DNA of 64,000 nt from Arthrobacter sp. SPG23 (GCF_000876655.1 NZ_JYCN01000015.1:62001-126000), one strand, 5' to 3'; shown: positions 18,795 to 28,576, counted from the stretch's first letter. Notes: generated by a model not told the origin, from the sequence alone. Program-made: numbers and translations.

Positions 18795-21700
18795 GTGACT
18801 TCCAGCAATGACTCGTTCGTCCACCTGCACACCCATACCGAATACTCCATGCTGGATGGGGCGGCCCGCCTGGGGGAGTTGTTCGACGAAACCGAACGCC
18901 TGGGGATGCCTGCCCTCGCCACGACGGACCACGGCTATCTTTTTGGTGCGTTCGATTTCTGGCGCAAGGCGACTGACAAGGGCATCAAACCGATCATCGG
19001 CGTCGAAGCCTATGTGACTCCCGGGACCGCCCGCGGCGACAAGAGCCGTGTCCGCTGGGGCGAGGAAAGCCAGCGCAAGGACGACGTCTCCGGCGGTGGC
19101 TCCTACACCCACATGACCCTGCTGAGCTACAACAACGTGGGCATGCGGAACCTGTTCCGGGCCTCGTCCATCGCGTCGTTGGACTCGGTCTTCGGCAAAT
19201 GGCCCCGGCTGGACCGTGAGCTGCTGAACACCTACTCGGAGGGGCTCATCGCCACCACCGGCTGCCCGTCAGGTGAGGTCCAGACCCGGCTGAGGCTCGG
19301 CCAGTACCGCGAAGCCCTGGAGGCTGCTGCGGAGTTCCGCGACATCTTTGGTGCGGAGAACTACTTCTGCGAGCTGATGGACCACGGCCTGGACATTGAG
19401 CGGCGCGTCACGGGCGATCTTCTGCGCCTGGCCAAGGACCTGAACCTGCCGCTGGTGGCCACTAACGACCTGCACTACACGCACGAGCACGACGCGAAGG
19501 CGCATGAGGCCCTGCTGGCCATCCAGTCAGGTTCCACCCTCCTGGAACCGACCTACGACAACGGCGGCTCGCGCTTCGCCTTCTCAGGCAGCGGCTATTA
19601 CCTGAAGTCACCGCAGGAAATGCGTGAACTTTTCCGCGACCACCCTGAGGCGTGCGACAACACGCTCCTGATCGCCGAGCGCTGCGAAGTGTCATTCAAC
19701 ACCGGCGCCAACTACATGCCCCGCTTCCCCTGCCCGGAAGGGGAGGATGAAACCTCCTGGCTGGTCAAGGAAGTCGACAAGGGACTCCACTACCGCTACC
19801 CCCAGGGCATCCCGGACAAGGTGCGCAAGCAGGCCGACTACGAGCTGGAAGTCATCACCTCCATGGGCTTCCCGGGCTACTTCCTGGTGGTTGCCGACTT
19901 CATCAACTGGGCCAAGAACAACGGGATCCGGGTGGGTCCCGGACGTGGCTCGGGTGCAGGCTCCATGGTGGCGTACGCGATGCGCATCACCGACCTTGAT
20001 CCGCTGCACCACGGCCTGATCTTCGAGCGCTTCCTCAACCCGGACCGCGTTTCCATGCCTGACTTCGACGTCGACTTCGATGACCGGCGCCGCTCCGAAG
20101 TCATCGACTACGTCACTCGCAAGTACGGTGACGAGCGCGTCGCCATGATCGTCACCTACGGCACCATCAAGACCAAGCAGGCGCTGAAGGACTCCTCGCG
20201 CGTGCTGGGCTACCCGTTCAGCATGGGCGAGACGCTGACCAAGGCGCTGCCGCCGGCCGTGATGGCCAAAGACATCCCGCTGGCCGACATCCAGAACAAG
20301 GAAGCCAAGCGCTACGGCGAGGCCGGCGACTTCCGCCAACTGATCAGCACCGACCCCGAAGCTGCAAAGGTTTTCGAAACAGCACTGGGCATCGAAGGCC
20401 TGAAGCGGCAGTGGGGCGTGCACGCCGCCGGTGTCATCATGTCTTCGGACCCGATCATCGACGTGATCCCGATCATGCGCCGCTTCCAGGACGGCCAGGT
20501 CATCACCCAGTTCGACTATCCGACGTCCGAAGGCCTTGGCCTGATCAAGATGGACTTCCTGGGCCTCCGAAACCTCACGATCATTTCGGATGCCCTGGAA
20601 AACATCAAAATGAACCGCGGCATCGAACTCGACCTCGAAACCCTGGCCCTCGACGACACCGCGTCCTACGAGCTGCTGGCCAGGGGCGACACCCTCGGCG
20701 TGTTCCAGCTTGACGGCGGCCCCATGCGCTCCCTCCTCAGGCTGATGAAGCCTGACAACTTCGAAGATATCTCCGCGGTGCTGGCGCTCTACCGCCCGGG
20801 TCCCATGGGCGCCAACGCGCACACCGACTACGCGCTGCGTAAGAACAAGATCCAGGAAGTCATTCCGATCCACCCGGAGCTTGAGGAACCGCTCTCCGAA
20901 ATCCTCGGCGGCACCTACGGGCTGATCGTGTACCAGGAGCAGGTGATGGCCGTGGCGCAGAAGCTCGCCGGCTACTCCCTCGGCCAGGCAGACATCCTGC
21001 GCCGCGCCATGGGCAAGAAGAAGAAATCAGAGCTCGACAAGCAATTCGCCGGCTTCTCCCAGGGCATGCAGGACAACGGTTACTCCATGGAAGCCGTGAA
21101 AACACTCTGGGACATCCTGCTCCCGTTCTCCGACTACGCCTTCAACAAGGCGCACTCGGCCGCCTATGGTGTGATTTCCTACTGGACCGCGTACCTGAAG
21201 GCGCACTATGCGCCGGAGTATATGGCCGCACTGCTGACCTCGGTTGGCGATGACAAGGACAAATCGGCGATCTACCTCAACGAATGCCGGCGCATGGGCA
21301 TCACGGTGCTGCCGCCCGACGTCAACGAGTCAGCCCTCAACTTCACCCCTGTGGGCAACGACATCCGCTTCGGCATGGGCGCCATCCGCAACGTCGGCGT
21401 GAATGCCGTCGAAGCCATGGTGGCGGCGCGTGAAAAGGAAGGCGCCTACACGTCCTTCAAGGACTACCTGATGAAGGTGCCCGCGGTGGTCTGCAACAAG
21501 CGCACCATTGAATCCCTGATCAAGGCCGGTGCCTTCGACTCCCTGAACCACCACCGCCGGGCACTGGCCATGATCCACGAAGAGGCCATTGACTCCGTCA
21601 TCACCCTCAAGCGCAACGAGGCGATCGGGCAGTTCGACCTCTTCGCCGGTTTCGACGAAGCCGAATCCGAGGCGTCGCTGAGCATCGAAATCCCCGACCT

Positions 21701-22352
21701 GCCGGAGTGGGAGAAGAAGGACAAGCTCTCCTTCGAACGCGACATGCTGGGGCTCTATGTCTCGGACCATCCGCTGCAGGGCCTTGAGGGATTGCTGAGC
21801 CAGCACGCGGACCAGTCCATCACCTCGATCATCGCGGAGGACGGCCCGCACGACGGCGCCATCATCACCATTGCGGGCATGATCACCTCGCTGAGCAGGA
21901 GGATCGCGAAGGCCAGCGGCAACGCCTATGCCCGAGCGGAAATCGAGGACCTGGGCGGTTCCATGGAGGTCATGTTCTTCGGCCAGGTCTACGGTCCCAT
22001 TGCGTCCGTTCTCGCCGAAGACCTGATCGTGGTGGTCAAGGGAAGACTGCAACGGCGCGACGACGGCGCCGTCGCCCTGAACTGCATGGAGCTGTCCGTC
22101 CCGGACCTCAGCGAGGGCCTGAACGGGCCGTTGGTGATCACCATGCAGACTCACAAAGCCACCGAGGCCGTGGTGACGGAGCTGGGAGACGTGCTCAGGA
22201 CGCACCGGGGCAACTCCGAAGTCAGGCTGCACCTGCAGGGGGACACCAGGGTGGAAGTGATGGCGCTTCCGGTCCATCTGAGGGTCAACCCGAGTCCGTC
22301 CCTCTTTGGCGACCTGAAAGTGCTCCTCGGACCGACCTGCCTGGACAGCTAG
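18795..22352 (+). CDS. dnaE: DNA polymerase III alpha subunit DnaE
   Basis: Catalytic subunit of the replicative polymerase. 1185 residues, full length for DnaE1 of actinobacteria. The PHP domain begins at once (FVHLHTHTEYSMLDG), the polymerase aspartates are in PDFDVDFDD near residues 422-430, and a helix-hairpin-helix region and an OB fold (IITIAGMITSLSRRI) lie near the C-terminus. GTG start; the -10 hexamer six bases before it points to a leaderless mRNA. A dehydrogenase gene starts directly at the stop codon. Confidence 0.98.
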   Translation: MTSSNDSFVHLHTHTEYSMLDGAARLGELFDETERLGMPALATTDHGYLFGAFDFWRKATDKGIKPIIGVEAYVTPGTARGDKSRVRWGEESQRKDDVSGGGSYTHMTLLSYNNVGMRNLFRASSIASLDSVFGKWPRLDRELLNTYSEGLIATTGCPSGEVQTRLRLGQYREALEAAAEFRDIFGAENYFCELMDHGLDIERRVTGDLLRLAKDLNLPLVATNDLHYTHEHDAKAHEALLAIQSGSTLLEPTYDNGGSRFAFSGSGYYLKSPQEMRELFRDHPEACDNTLLIAERCEVSFNTGANYMPRFPCPEGEDETSWLVKEVDKGLHYRYPQGIPDKVRKQADYELEVITSMGFPGYFLVVADFINWAKNNGIRVGPGRGSGAGSMVAYAMRITDLDPLHHGLIFERFLNPDRVSMPDFDVDFDDRRRSEVIDYVTRKYGDERVAMIVTYGTIKTKQALKDSSRVLGYPFSMGETLTKALPPAVMAKDIPLADIQNKEAKRYGEAGDFRQLISTDPEAAKVFETALGIEGLKRQWGVHAAGVIMSSDPIIDVIPIMRRFQDGQVITQFDYPTSEGLGLIKMDFLGLRNLTIISDALENIKMNRGIELDLETLALDDTASYELLARGDTLGVFQLDGGPMRSLLRLMKPDNFEDISAVLALYRPGPMGANAHTDYALRKNKIQEVIPIHPELEEPLSEILGGTYGLIVYQEQVMAVAQKLAGYSLGQADILRRAMGKKKKSELDKQFAGFSQGMQDNGYSMEAVKTLWDILLPFSDYAFNKAHSAAYGVISYWTAYLKAHYAPEYMAALLTSVGDDKDKSAIYLNECRRMGITVLPPDVNESALNFTPVGNDIRFGMGAIRNVGVNAVEAMVAAREKEGAYTSFKDYLMKVPAVVCNKRTIESLIKAGAFDSLNHHRRALAMIHEEAIDSVITLKRNEAIGQFDLFAGFDEAESEASLSIEIPDLPEWEKKDKLSFERDMLGLYVSDHPLQGLEGLLSQHADQSITSIIAEDGPHDGAIITIAGMITSLSRRIAKASGNAYARAEIEDLGGSMEVMFFGQVYGPIASVLAEDLIVVVKGRLQRRDDGAVALNCMELSVPDLSEGLNGPLVITMQTHKATEAVVTELGDVLRTHRGNSEVRLHLQGDTRVEVMALPVHLRVNPSPSLFGDLKVLLGPTCLDS

Positions 22353-23078
22353 TTGCCGGAACCTTCCGTGAAGCCGGCACCGGGCACGGCGGTGATTTCC
22401 GGTGCCGGGCGCGGGTTCGGCGCCGCACTGGCGGCCGTCCTGGCAGCTGAACAGTGGACGGTCTACGGCATCGTCCGGCCGGGATCCGCGGCGACCACCG
22501 GGCCCGGCGGCGGCGTGCGGTTCCTGGAATGGGACATTGCGCATTCGTGCCCGGAAGACGTGGCAGAGGTGCTTGCAGGAGCCAGCATCGACGTCGTGGT
22601 GAACAATGCGGCGGTGGGCAGCAGCCACAAGGCGCTCGGCTCAGTTGACGCCGCTTCCCTCTCCCGGCTTCTGGACAACAACGTCGCAGGCGCCGTGCGG
22701 GTGACCCAGGCATCCCTCGCCGGGCTGCTCCGGCCGGATCAAAGCGGCCGCAGGCCCCTCGTGGTCAACGTGTCATCCAGGCTGGGTTCGGCAGCACTGC
22801 AGGCGAAGGGCGCATTCGCCGGCTTCGGGACGAGCTATGGCTACCGCCTGAGCAAGGCGGCGCTCAACATGCTGACGCTGAGCCTGCATGAGGAATTTGG
22901 TGCGGAAATGGACGCATGGTCCGTCCACCCCGGGGTGCTGAAGACCGGAATGGGACGCGCAGGAGCGTCGAAGGAGCCCGCAGTGGCGGCCACGGAGCTC
23001 CTGCGCGAGTTCAACGACCACCGCGGCACCGGTCCGCGGTTCTTCGAGCTGGGCTCGTCCGTGTCCCTGCCCTGGTAG
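22353..23078 (+). CDS. Short-chain dehydrogenase/reductase
   Basis: Classical SDR oxidoreductase of unknown substrate, 241 residues. The cofactor loop SGAGRGFG is at residues 16-23, NNAAV (NNAG-type) follows, and the catalytic pair is Y164 and K168 in YRLSK. An acidic or basic residue deciding NAD versus NADP is not obvious. The TTG start abuts the dnaE stop with no intergenic base; a GTG at 22368 is the alternative. Probably co-transcribed with dnaE by readthrough. It converges on the flavin reductase gene with only four bases between stops. Confidence 0.88.
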   Translation: MPEPSVKPAPGTAVISGAGRGFGAALAAVLAAEQWTVYGIVRPGSAATTGPGGGVRFLEWDIAHSCPEDVAEVLAGASIDVVVNNAAVGSSHKALGSVDAASLSRLLDNNVAGAVRVTQASLAGLLRPDQSGRRPLVVNVSSRLGSAALQAKGAFAGFGTSYGYRLSKAALNMLTLSLHEEFGAEMDAWSVHPGVLKTGMGRAGASKEPAVAATELLREFNDHRGTGPRFFELGSSVSLPW

Positions 23079-23082
23079 CTCC

Positions 23083-23583
23083 CTAGATTTCGTAGTCGAG
23101 GGGAACAGGCTGGCCGTAGGCGCCCGAATGGTAGAGCAGCGGTGAGCCGTCCTGGCCCACCTGTCCTTCCACGACCTCCACAACGACAACCGCGTTGTTC
23201 TCAAAGGAGAGGCGCATCTGTATCTTGCCGATCAGCCAGCCCGCCACGTCCTTGAGGATGGGCACTTCGTGGGGTCCGAGTTCCCAGTGGTCGCCTTCAA
23301 AGCGGTTCTTGGTCCGCGCGAAGCGGTCGGCGAGTTCCTGGTTGTCCAGGCCAAGCATGTGGACACCGATGTGCGTGGTGTTGGCTATGGCGGGCCAGGA
23401 GCTGGAGCTGCGGGCCATGTTGAAGGTAAAGCGCGGCGGCTGGGCCGACAGGGACGCCACGGAGGTGGCCGTGAATCCGTACGGGGTGCCGTTGTAGTTC
23501 ACCGTGATAATCGCCACACCGGCCGCATGCCGTCGGAACATCTCCTTGAACGTGCCTTCGAAGGCTGCCTCGTCTGAGGTCAC
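23083..23583 (-). CDS. Flavin reductase-like (FMN-binding split barrel) protein
   Basis: 166-residue protein of the flavin reductase family (PF01613), which binds FMN and often reduces flavin for a partner monooxygenase. Recognisable features are AAGVAIITV near the N-terminus, the GFTATSVASLSAQPP flavin-binding stretch, and the NSSSSW-like RSSSSWP segment. GTG start, with GGGAG eight bases upstream on the minus strand. No monooxygenase gene is adjacent, so the physiological partner is unknown. Confidence 0.9.
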   Translation of the reverse strand: MTSDEAAFEGTFKEMFRRHAAGVAIITVNYNGTPYGFTATSVASLSAQPPRFTFNMARSSSSWPAIANTTHIGVHMLGLDNQELADRFARTKNRFEGDHWELGPHEVPILKDVAGWLIGKIQMRLSFENNAVVVVEVVEGQVGQDGSPLLYHSGAYGQPVPLDYEI

Positions 23584-23682
23584 TGTGATCTAACTCCCTG
23601 CTGAAATAATCCTGGGTGGGTCTTGCTAGCCAGCGTATGGGGCGCCCGGTGCTGTGCGTGACTTGGTTACCTGCCGCGTCAC

Positions 23683-23711
23683 TTGTTTAACGGCCGTGAA
23701 CGTTTGTTAAT
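23683..23711 (+). promoter_or_regulatory. Weak candidate promoter for the 23721 gene
   Basis: TTGTTT (23683-23688), 17 bases, then GTTAAT (23706-23711), ten bases before the ATG. The spacer begins with an ACGGCCGT palindrome. Low specificity. Confidence 0.3.
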
Positions 23712-23720
23712 GTTTGTTTC

Positions 23721-24293
23721 ATGACACAGCCATCAGGCACCGGCCCGGTTCCGCAGAATCCGAAGCATTCCGGGGATCACGGCAACCCGCCCGCCTATGG
23801 TGAACTTTACCGTGGTGACGGGCCTTCATGGCGTCTGCCGGCCCTCATAGCCGTTGCCGGGATCCCGGTAGGACTTCTGTGGTGGCTGCTGGCGCCCGGC
23901 GGCCTGAACCTTTTGTCCGGCGATCCCTCCCTGGCCACCGGCACGAATGCCGAAGGCTGGCTTCCCAGGGACCTCGTGCTGGCCGGCCTGTTCCTGTTGG
24001 CGGGTTGCGTGACCGGGTTCCTCCTTAACGGAAAACGAACCGGGGTCCCCGCGCCCGCTGCGGTGCTCTTCGCCGTAGCCGGCGGGGCACTCGGCGGACT
24101 TATCGCATGGCAGACGGGGGTCCTGGCGGGGCAATGGTGGGGCCCGGACGAAGACACTTCCCGGAACGCCAGTATCGCGTTCTCGCTCCGCGCCTTCGCT
24201 GTGTTGGCCATCTGGCCGGCGGCGGCGGCGATCGCGGTTTTCGTGGCAAACCTGTTCAGCCTCCTGGGCAAACCGCCGGCGCAGGACACCTAG
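23721..24293 (+). CDS. Conserved actinobacterial membrane protein (DUF2567-like)
   Basis: 190 residues of unknown function. A 35-residue hydrophilic, Pro/Gly-rich tail is followed by four predicted membrane helices: about residues 38-58, 87-103, 113-132 and 150-175, with a Trp- and acid-containing outer loop (GQWWGPDEDTSRN). The layout resembles the DUF2567 membrane proteins of actinobacteria; that assignment is from memory of the pattern, not a search. It stands alone, upstream of hisD and divergent from the flavin reductase gene. Confidence 0.82.
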   Translation: MTQPSGTGPVPQNPKHSGDHGNPPAYGELYRGDGPSWRLPALIAVAGIPVGLLWWLLAPGGLNLLSGDPSLATGTNAEGWLPRDLVLAGLFLLAGCVTGFLLNGKRTGVPAPAAVLFAVAGGALGGLIAWQTGVLAGQWWGPDEDTSRNASIAFSLRAFAVLAIWPAAAAIAVFVANLFSLLGKPPAQDT

Positions 24294-24366
24294 GAGTCTG
24301 CAGCCCGGCGAATCAGCCCTTCCGGGGCAAAAGCCACCAGGGAACGAAGCTGCCGCCCAAGGCACG

Positions 24367-24372
24367 TAAAAT
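24367..24372 (+). promoter_or_regulatory. -10 element of a leaderless hisD transcript
   Basis: TAAAAT is followed by six bases and the GTG start of hisD at 24379. No ribosome-binding site is seen. Confidence 0.55.
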
Positions 24373-24378
24373 GGGCGG

Positions 24379-25746
24379 GTGACCATTTCTCCCGACAGCC
24401 CTGCTCAGACCACCGCCCCGGCCATCGACTACCGCACCATTGACCTGCGCGGTCAGCGCCTGTCCCTGGCCGGACTCCGATCGGCTGTTCCCCGCGCCCG
24501 GCACCAGGCCATGGCCGACGCCGAACAGAAGGTCACGGACATCATCACTGCGGTCCGCTCGCGGGGCTTCGCGGCGCTGAGTGAATTCGCAAAGACGTTC
24601 GACGGCGTCGAGCAGGAGCACCCGCGCGTGTCCGGCGCAGCGCTGCGCGCAGCCCTGGAGGAGCTGGACCCGGCAGTGCGGGCCGCGCTGGAAGAATCGA
24701 TCAGCCGCGCGCGCAAGTTCGCTGACAGCCAGCGGCCGGCAAACGTCGACGTCGAACTGGGCGAGGGCGCCGTCGTAAGCCAGAACTGGGTGCCGGTGGG
24801 CCGCGTGGGGCTGTATGTTCCCGGCGGGCTGGCGGTCTACCCGTCGTCGGTCATTATGAACGTCGTGCCTGCGCTGGCTGCCGGCGTTGCCTCCATTGCC
24901 CTGGCCTCGCCTCCCCAGAAAGACTTCGGGGGACTCCCGCACCCCACCATCCTGGCCGCAGCGGCGCTGCTGGGCATTGATGAGGTGTACGCCATTGGTG
25001 GCGCCCAGGCCATCGCGGCTTTTGCCTACGGTGTTCCGTCGGATAACGCGGAGGCAGCCCTGGATCCGGTGGACGTGGTGACCGGGCCCGGGAACATCTT
25101 TGTTGCCACGGCCAAACGGCTGGTCAAGGGTGTGGTCGGCATCGATTCCGAGGCCGGCACCACGGAAATCGCCATCCTTGCGGACAGCAGCGCCCGCCCG
25201 TCACTGGTGGCCGCTGACCTCATAAGCCAGGCCGAACACGATCCCAAGGCAGCCTCGGTCCTCATCACCGACTCAGAGGACCTTGCGGAGGCCGTCCGCG
25301 CGGAACTTGCCGTGCAGGCGGGCTTGACCAAACACTCCGCGCGGGTGCGGGAAGCCTTGTCCGGCCCACAGTCCGGCGTGGTGCTGGTGGATAACCTGGA
25401 ACAGGGAATCGCAGCCTGTGACGCTTACGCTGCGGAGCACCTTGAGATCATGACGGCGGATGCCCCGGTTGTTGCTGCCCGCATCCGCAACGCGGGAGCG
25501 ATCTTTGTAGGGGACTACAGCCCCGTCAGCCTGGGGGACTACTGCGCCGGGTCCAACCATGTGCTGCCGACCAGCGGCACGGCAGCTTTCTCTTCCGGCC
25601 TCAACGTCACCACGTTCCTGCGTGCCATCCAGGTGGTCAACTACAGCAAGCCTGCCCTCGAAAAGGTCAGCGGCTACATCGTCAGCCTCGCCGGAGCAGA
25701 GGACCTCCCGGCCCACGGCGAGGCCGTGACGGCGCGATTCGCCTAG
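24379..25746 (+). CDS. hisD: Histidinol dehydrogenase HisD
   Basis: Zinc enzyme that oxidises L-histidinol to L-histidine in two NAD-dependent steps, the last reactions of histidine synthesis. 455 residues. Recognisable motifs: [21 protein letters not shown] loop, [21 protein letters not shown] (zinc ligands Gln and His), AEHLEI near 353 and [11 protein letters not shown] near 392. GTG start at 24379 behind a leaderless-type -10. No other his gene follows in the window, so hisD is here separated from the rest of the pathway by nrdR. Confidence 0.97.
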   Translation: MTISPDSPAQTTAPAIDYRTIDLRGQRLSLAGLRSAVPRARHQAMADAEQKVTDIITAVRSRGFAALSEFAKTFDGVEQEHPRVSGAALRAALEELDPAVRAALEESISRARKFADSQRPANVDVELGEGAVVSQNWVPVGRVGLYVPGGLAVYPSSVIMNVVPALAAGVASIALASPPQKDFGGLPHPTILAAAALLGIDEVYAIGGAQAIAAFAYGVPSDNAEAALDPVDVVTGPGNIFVATAKRLVKGVVGIDSEAGTTEIAILADSSARPSLVAADLISQAEHDPKAASVLITDSEDLAEAVRAELAVQAGLTKHSARVREALSGPQSGVVLVDNLEQGIAACDAYAAEHLEIMTADAPVVAARIRNAGAIFVGDYSPVSLGDYCAGSNHVLPTSGTAAFSSGLNVTTFLRAIQVVNYSKPALEKVSGYIVSLAGAEDLPAHGEAVTARFA

Positions 25747-25755
25747 GGCGGCTAA

Positions 25756-25771
25756 CCACTACATGTAGTAA
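25756..25771 (+). promoter_or_regulatory. NrdR box 1
   Basis: Palindrome ACTACATGTAGT at 25758-25769, matching the NrdR-box core CTAnATnTAG. Its centre is 32 bases, about three helical turns, from that of box 2. It lies upstream of nrdR and overlaps the region before the -35. Confidence 0.8.
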
Positions 25772-25779
25772 TTACAGGC

Positions 25780-25809
25780 TTGTTATTCAGCTACATGTAG
25801 TCGTAAACT
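25780..25809 (+). promoter_or_regulatory. nrdR promoter overlapped by an NrdR box
   Basis: TTGTTA (25780-25785), an 18-base spacer and TAAACT (25804-25809). NrdR box 2 fills the spacer, so bound NrdR would block RNA polymerase. Confidence 0.6.
25788..25803 (+). promoter_or_regulatory. NrdR box 2
   Basis: Second palindrome, CTACATGTAG at 25791-25800, the same core as box 1. It sits exactly between the -35 and -10 of the nrdR promoter. Confidence 0.8.
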
Positions 25810-25881
25810 AGGGTGCAAGAAGTACTAGTCCGCCGAGCTGAAGTTCGGCCGGTTCAAGCTCGGCCAGGGGAAGGAAATGAC

Positions 25882-26379
25882 GTGTACTGCCCGTTTTGCC
25901 GTAACCCTGATTCCCGCGTGGTGGACAGCCGGATGGCAGACGACGGCTCCGCCATCCGCCGCCGCCGACAGTGTCCCGAATGCGGACGGCGCTTCACCAC
26001 CGTCGAAACCACCAGCCTCACGGTGATCAAGCGCTCCGGCGTCGGCGAGCCGTTTAGCCGGAGCAAGGTGATCAACGGCGTGCGGAAAGCCTGCCAGGGC
26101 CGGCCCGTGACCGAAGATGACCTTGCGATGCTGGCGCAGGAGGTCGAGGAAACAATCCGCGCTTCCGGCGCTGCGGAAATCGATGCCCACGAGGTGGGCC
26201 TGGCCATCCTCAGCCCGCTCCAGAAACTGGACGAAGTGGCCTATCTCCGCTTCGCCAGCGTCTACCAGGCCTTTGAATCGCTGGAAGACTTTGAGACCGC
26301 CATTTCCATCCTTCGCCATGAAGCGGAAGTCGAAGCCAAGGCGGCAAAGGGCAAGAAGTCCGAGAAGAGCCCGCTCTAG
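25882..26379 (+). CDS. nrdR: Transcriptional repressor NrdR
   Basis: Zinc-ribbon and ATP-cone repressor of ribonucleotide reductase genes, which reads dATP/ATP levels. 165 residues from the GTG at 25882, chosen because the family begins with (M/V)YCPFC and GGAAGGA lies about six bases upstream; the open frame reaches back to 25813. Zinc ligands C3, C6, C31 and C34 are all present. The ATP-cone follows from about residue 46 ([11 protein letters not shown]). A Lys-rich tail ends it. Two NrdR boxes just upstream imply autorepression. No reductase gene is in the window. Confidence 0.96.
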   Translation: MYCPFCRNPDSRVVDSRMADDGSAIRRRRQCPECGRRFTTVETTSLTVIKRSGVGEPFSRSKVINGVRKACQGRPVTEDDLAMLAQEVEETIRASGAAEIDAHEVGLAILSPLQKLDEVAYLRFASVYQAFESLEDFETAISILRHEAEVEAKAAKGKKSEKSPL

Positions 26380-26681
26380 ACTCCGGTGGTGGCAGCGGAG
26401 GGGAAGCCGACGCCACCACCGGCACCAGCCCCCGGATTCCCGTTGCGGTCAGCGGCCGCCGGCGACGGGAGTACGGCTCCGGTAATGTAGCCGGCTTCGC
26501 CCGACAGCAGCCACACCACCGCTCCCGCCCGTGCCGAGCCGCCTTATGGCTTCCTGGCAGACGTAAATCAGTAGTTGACCAGAACGGCGTAACCGGCCCG
26601 TGCGGCGCGGTGGGCAATGGCGGCGCCGATTCCACGGCTGGCCCCGGTGACTATGCCAACGTCCCCCGGGGTGGCAGTCAT
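26376..26681 (-). pseudogene. Remnant of a short-chain dehydrogenase gene
   Basis: On the minus strand an ATG at 26681 opens 37 codons that read as an SDR N-terminus with the cofactor loop TGASRGIG, then TGA at 26570-26568 and, eight codons later, TAA. In the same frame, near 26490-26430, the text AGAVVWLLSGEAGYITGAVL-like is the typical SDR C-terminal region. About 450 bases of the middle are missing. The frame ends at a stop inside the last codons of nrdR. This is an internally deleted, doubly stopped gene, recognisable only by its two ends. Confidence 0.75.
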
Positions 26682-26697
26682 GGAACCGGCAGCCCGC

Positions 26698-27501
26698 CTA
26701 CTTGGCCAGTTTGTGCGTGAGTGCAACCTCGATGGCGGCGCCCACAATGCCGGCGTCGTTCTTGAGCTCTGCCGGGACGATCTTCGTGCGCAGCTTCATG
26801 TGTGGAAGGTACTCGTCGGCCCGCTTGGAGATGCCGCCGCCGACGATGAAAAGCTCGGGGGAGAAGAGGAATTCGACGTGCGAGAAGTAGCGCTGGAGGA
26901 GCACGCTGTACTCTGTCCAGCTCAGCCCGTCGCGTTCCCGGGCTACGGCAGAAGCCTTGCTCTCGGCGTCAAAGCCATCGATCTCAAGGTGGCCGAGCTC
27001 GGCGTTCGGGACCAGCTTGCCGTTGAAGATGAAGGCCGAGCCGATCCCCGTTCCAAGGGTAATCACGAGGACTGTCCCGGAGACACCCGCACCGGCGCCG
27101 TAGCGGGCTTCGGCGAGGCCGGCGGCATCGGCGTCGTTGATGACCTCCACCGGCCTGCCGAGGCGTTTGGTCAGCAGGGTGTCAATATCCGTATTGAGCC
27201 AGGTCTTGTCGACGTTGGCCGCGGAATGGACCACCCCGTGCTGGATGATGCCGGGGAACGTCACTCCGATCGGCGAGTCGGGGGACGGCGCGTCCGGCCG
27301 TGCGTCGAGCTCAGCGACCACCGCGGCGACCGTTTCGGCGACCGATTCAGGCGTCGCGGGCTGCGGCGTCGGAACGCGGAAGCGGTCGCCCACGAGCTTG
27401 CCCTTTTTGAGGTCGACGATGCCGCCCTTGATTCCGGTTCCGCCGATATCGATTCCGATCAGCGGGGCGTTCTTGGTTGACTTGTCGTCCTTCTTGGCCA
27501 A
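26698..27501 (-). CDS. ppgK: Polyphosphate glucokinase
   Basis: ROK-family cytoplasmic kinase that phosphorylates glucose with polyphosphate or ATP, feeding glycolysis. 267 residues, the usual length of actinobacterial PpgK. The phosphate loop IDIGGTGIKGG is near residues 17-27, the glucose-binding/catalytic segment NDADAAGLAE is in the middle, and LGTGIGSAF with NAELGHLEI follows; this last carries the His/Glu that bind the sugar. TTG start with a GGAA five bases upstream; other starts are not in frame nearby. Polyphosphate use is inferred from family resemblance. Confidence 0.9.
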   Translation of the reverse strand: MAKKDDKSTKNAPLIGIDIGGTGIKGGIVDLKKGKLVGDRFRVPTPQPATPESVAETVAAVVAELDARPDAPSPDSPIGVTFPGIIQHGVVHSAANVDKTWLNTDIDTLLTKRLGRPVEVINDADAAGLAEARYGAGAGVSGTVLVITLGTGIGSAFIFNGKLVPNAELGHLEIDGFDAESKASAVARERDGLSWTEYSVLLQRYFSHVEFLFSPELFIVGGGISKRADEYLPHMKLRTKIVPAELKNDAGIVGAAIEVALTHKLAK

Positions 27502-27572
27502 TGTGATTCCGTTCGTGGCTGTGGGCGGGCAAAGGGTTTACAGGCAAAAATTCCGGCGGGCCGGGAGGGTCA

Positions 27573-28451
27573 TCAGGGCAGGGTAAGGATTTCTGCGCCG
27601 GATTCGGTGACGAGGAGGGTGTGCTCGAACTGGGCGGTGCGCTTGCGGTCGCGCGTCACCACGGTCCAGTCATCGGCCCACATGTCCCACTCAACCGTAC
27701 CGAGGGTCAGCATCGGTTCAATGGTGAACACCATGCCCGTTTCCATGACCGTGTTGTAGGCGGGAGCGGCGTCGTAGTGCGGAATGATCAGGCCGGTATG
27801 GAAGGCCTCGCCAACGCCGTGGCCGGTGAAATCCCGGACTACGCCGTAGCCGAAACGCTTGGCGTAGGACTGGATGGCGCGGCCGATGACGTTGATTTCA
27901 CGTCCGGGTGCCACGGCCTTGATGGCACGGTTGAGGGATTCCTTGGTGCGCTCCACCAGGAGCCTGGACTCTTCATCCACATCTCCCACCAGGAACGTGA
28001 AGTTCGTATCGCCGTGGACACCCCCGATGAACGCGGTGATGTCGATGTTCAGGATGTCGCCGTCCTGGACCACCGTGCTGTCCGGTATGCCGTGGCAGAT
28101 CACTTCGTTCAGCGACGAGCACAGCGACTTGGGGAAGCCCCGGTAGCCCAGCGTGGACGGATAGGCATGGTGGTCCAGCAGGAACTCGTGGCCGATCTTG
28201 TCCAGCTGGTCTGTCGTTACGCCGGGTTCGATGTGTTTGCCGACCTCGACGATGGCCTGGGCGGCGATCCGGCTGGCAACCCTGATCTTCTCGATGGTCT
28301 CCGCGGATTTCACCTCCGAGCCGGTGAACTTCTCCGGACCCGGCCTGCCCACATACTCGGGGCGGGGAATTGACGCCGGGACAGGCAGCTGCGGGCTGAC
28401 GGTTCCCGGGACCAGCGTGCCGGTGGGTGCAGTCGAGGCAAGAGAAGGCAT
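27573..28451 (-). CDS. map: Methionine aminopeptidase (type I)
   Basis: Metalloprotease that removes the initiator methionine from new proteins. 292 residues from the ATG at 28451; the in-frame start 33 bases earlier is less likely because a -10 hexamer lies in between. An N-terminal extension of about 40 residues (Thr/Pro-rich, with [11 protein letters not shown]) marks the actinobacterial long form. Metal ligands are seen in [31 protein letters not shown] and the last Glu in QFEHTLLV. It stands alone, upstream of ppgK in the same direction with a 71-base gap. Confidence 0.95.
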   Translation of the reverse strand: MPSLASTAPTGTLVPGTVSPQLPVPASIPRPEYVGRPGPEKFTGSEVKSAETIEKIRVASRIAAQAIVEVGKHIEPGVTTDQLDKIGHEFLLDHHAYPSTLGYRGFPKSLCSSLNEVICHGIPDSTVVQDGDILNIDITAFIGGVHGDTNFTFLVGDVDEESRLLVERTKESLNRAIKAVAPGREINVIGRAIQSYAKRFGYGVVRDFTGHGVGEAFHTGLIIPHYDAAPAYNTVMETGMVFTIEPMLTLGTVEWDMWADDWTVVTRDRKRTAQFEHTLLVTESGAEILTLP

Positions 28452-28457
28452 AGATTG

Positions 28458-28463
28458 ATCATA
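28458..28463 (-). promoter_or_regulatory. -10 element of a leaderless map transcript
   Basis: On the minus strand TATGAT is followed by six bases and the ATG at 28451. No Shine-Dalgarno is present. Confidence 0.55.
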
Positions 28464-28576
28464 TAAGCAGGCACAGAAGCCCATGTAACGGACAGCCGGA
28501 TCGGAACCCGATGACGCCCTACGTTACGTGGATCACTTTCAGCGGGCGCGGAGCCTGAACGATGCGAGGAGCAGCG

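Noticed and set aside
17760..19112. 450-residue minus-strand open frame
   Set aside because: Spans lspA, the pseudouridine synthase and the dnaE start, all strongly supported on the plus strand; no domain is recognisable.
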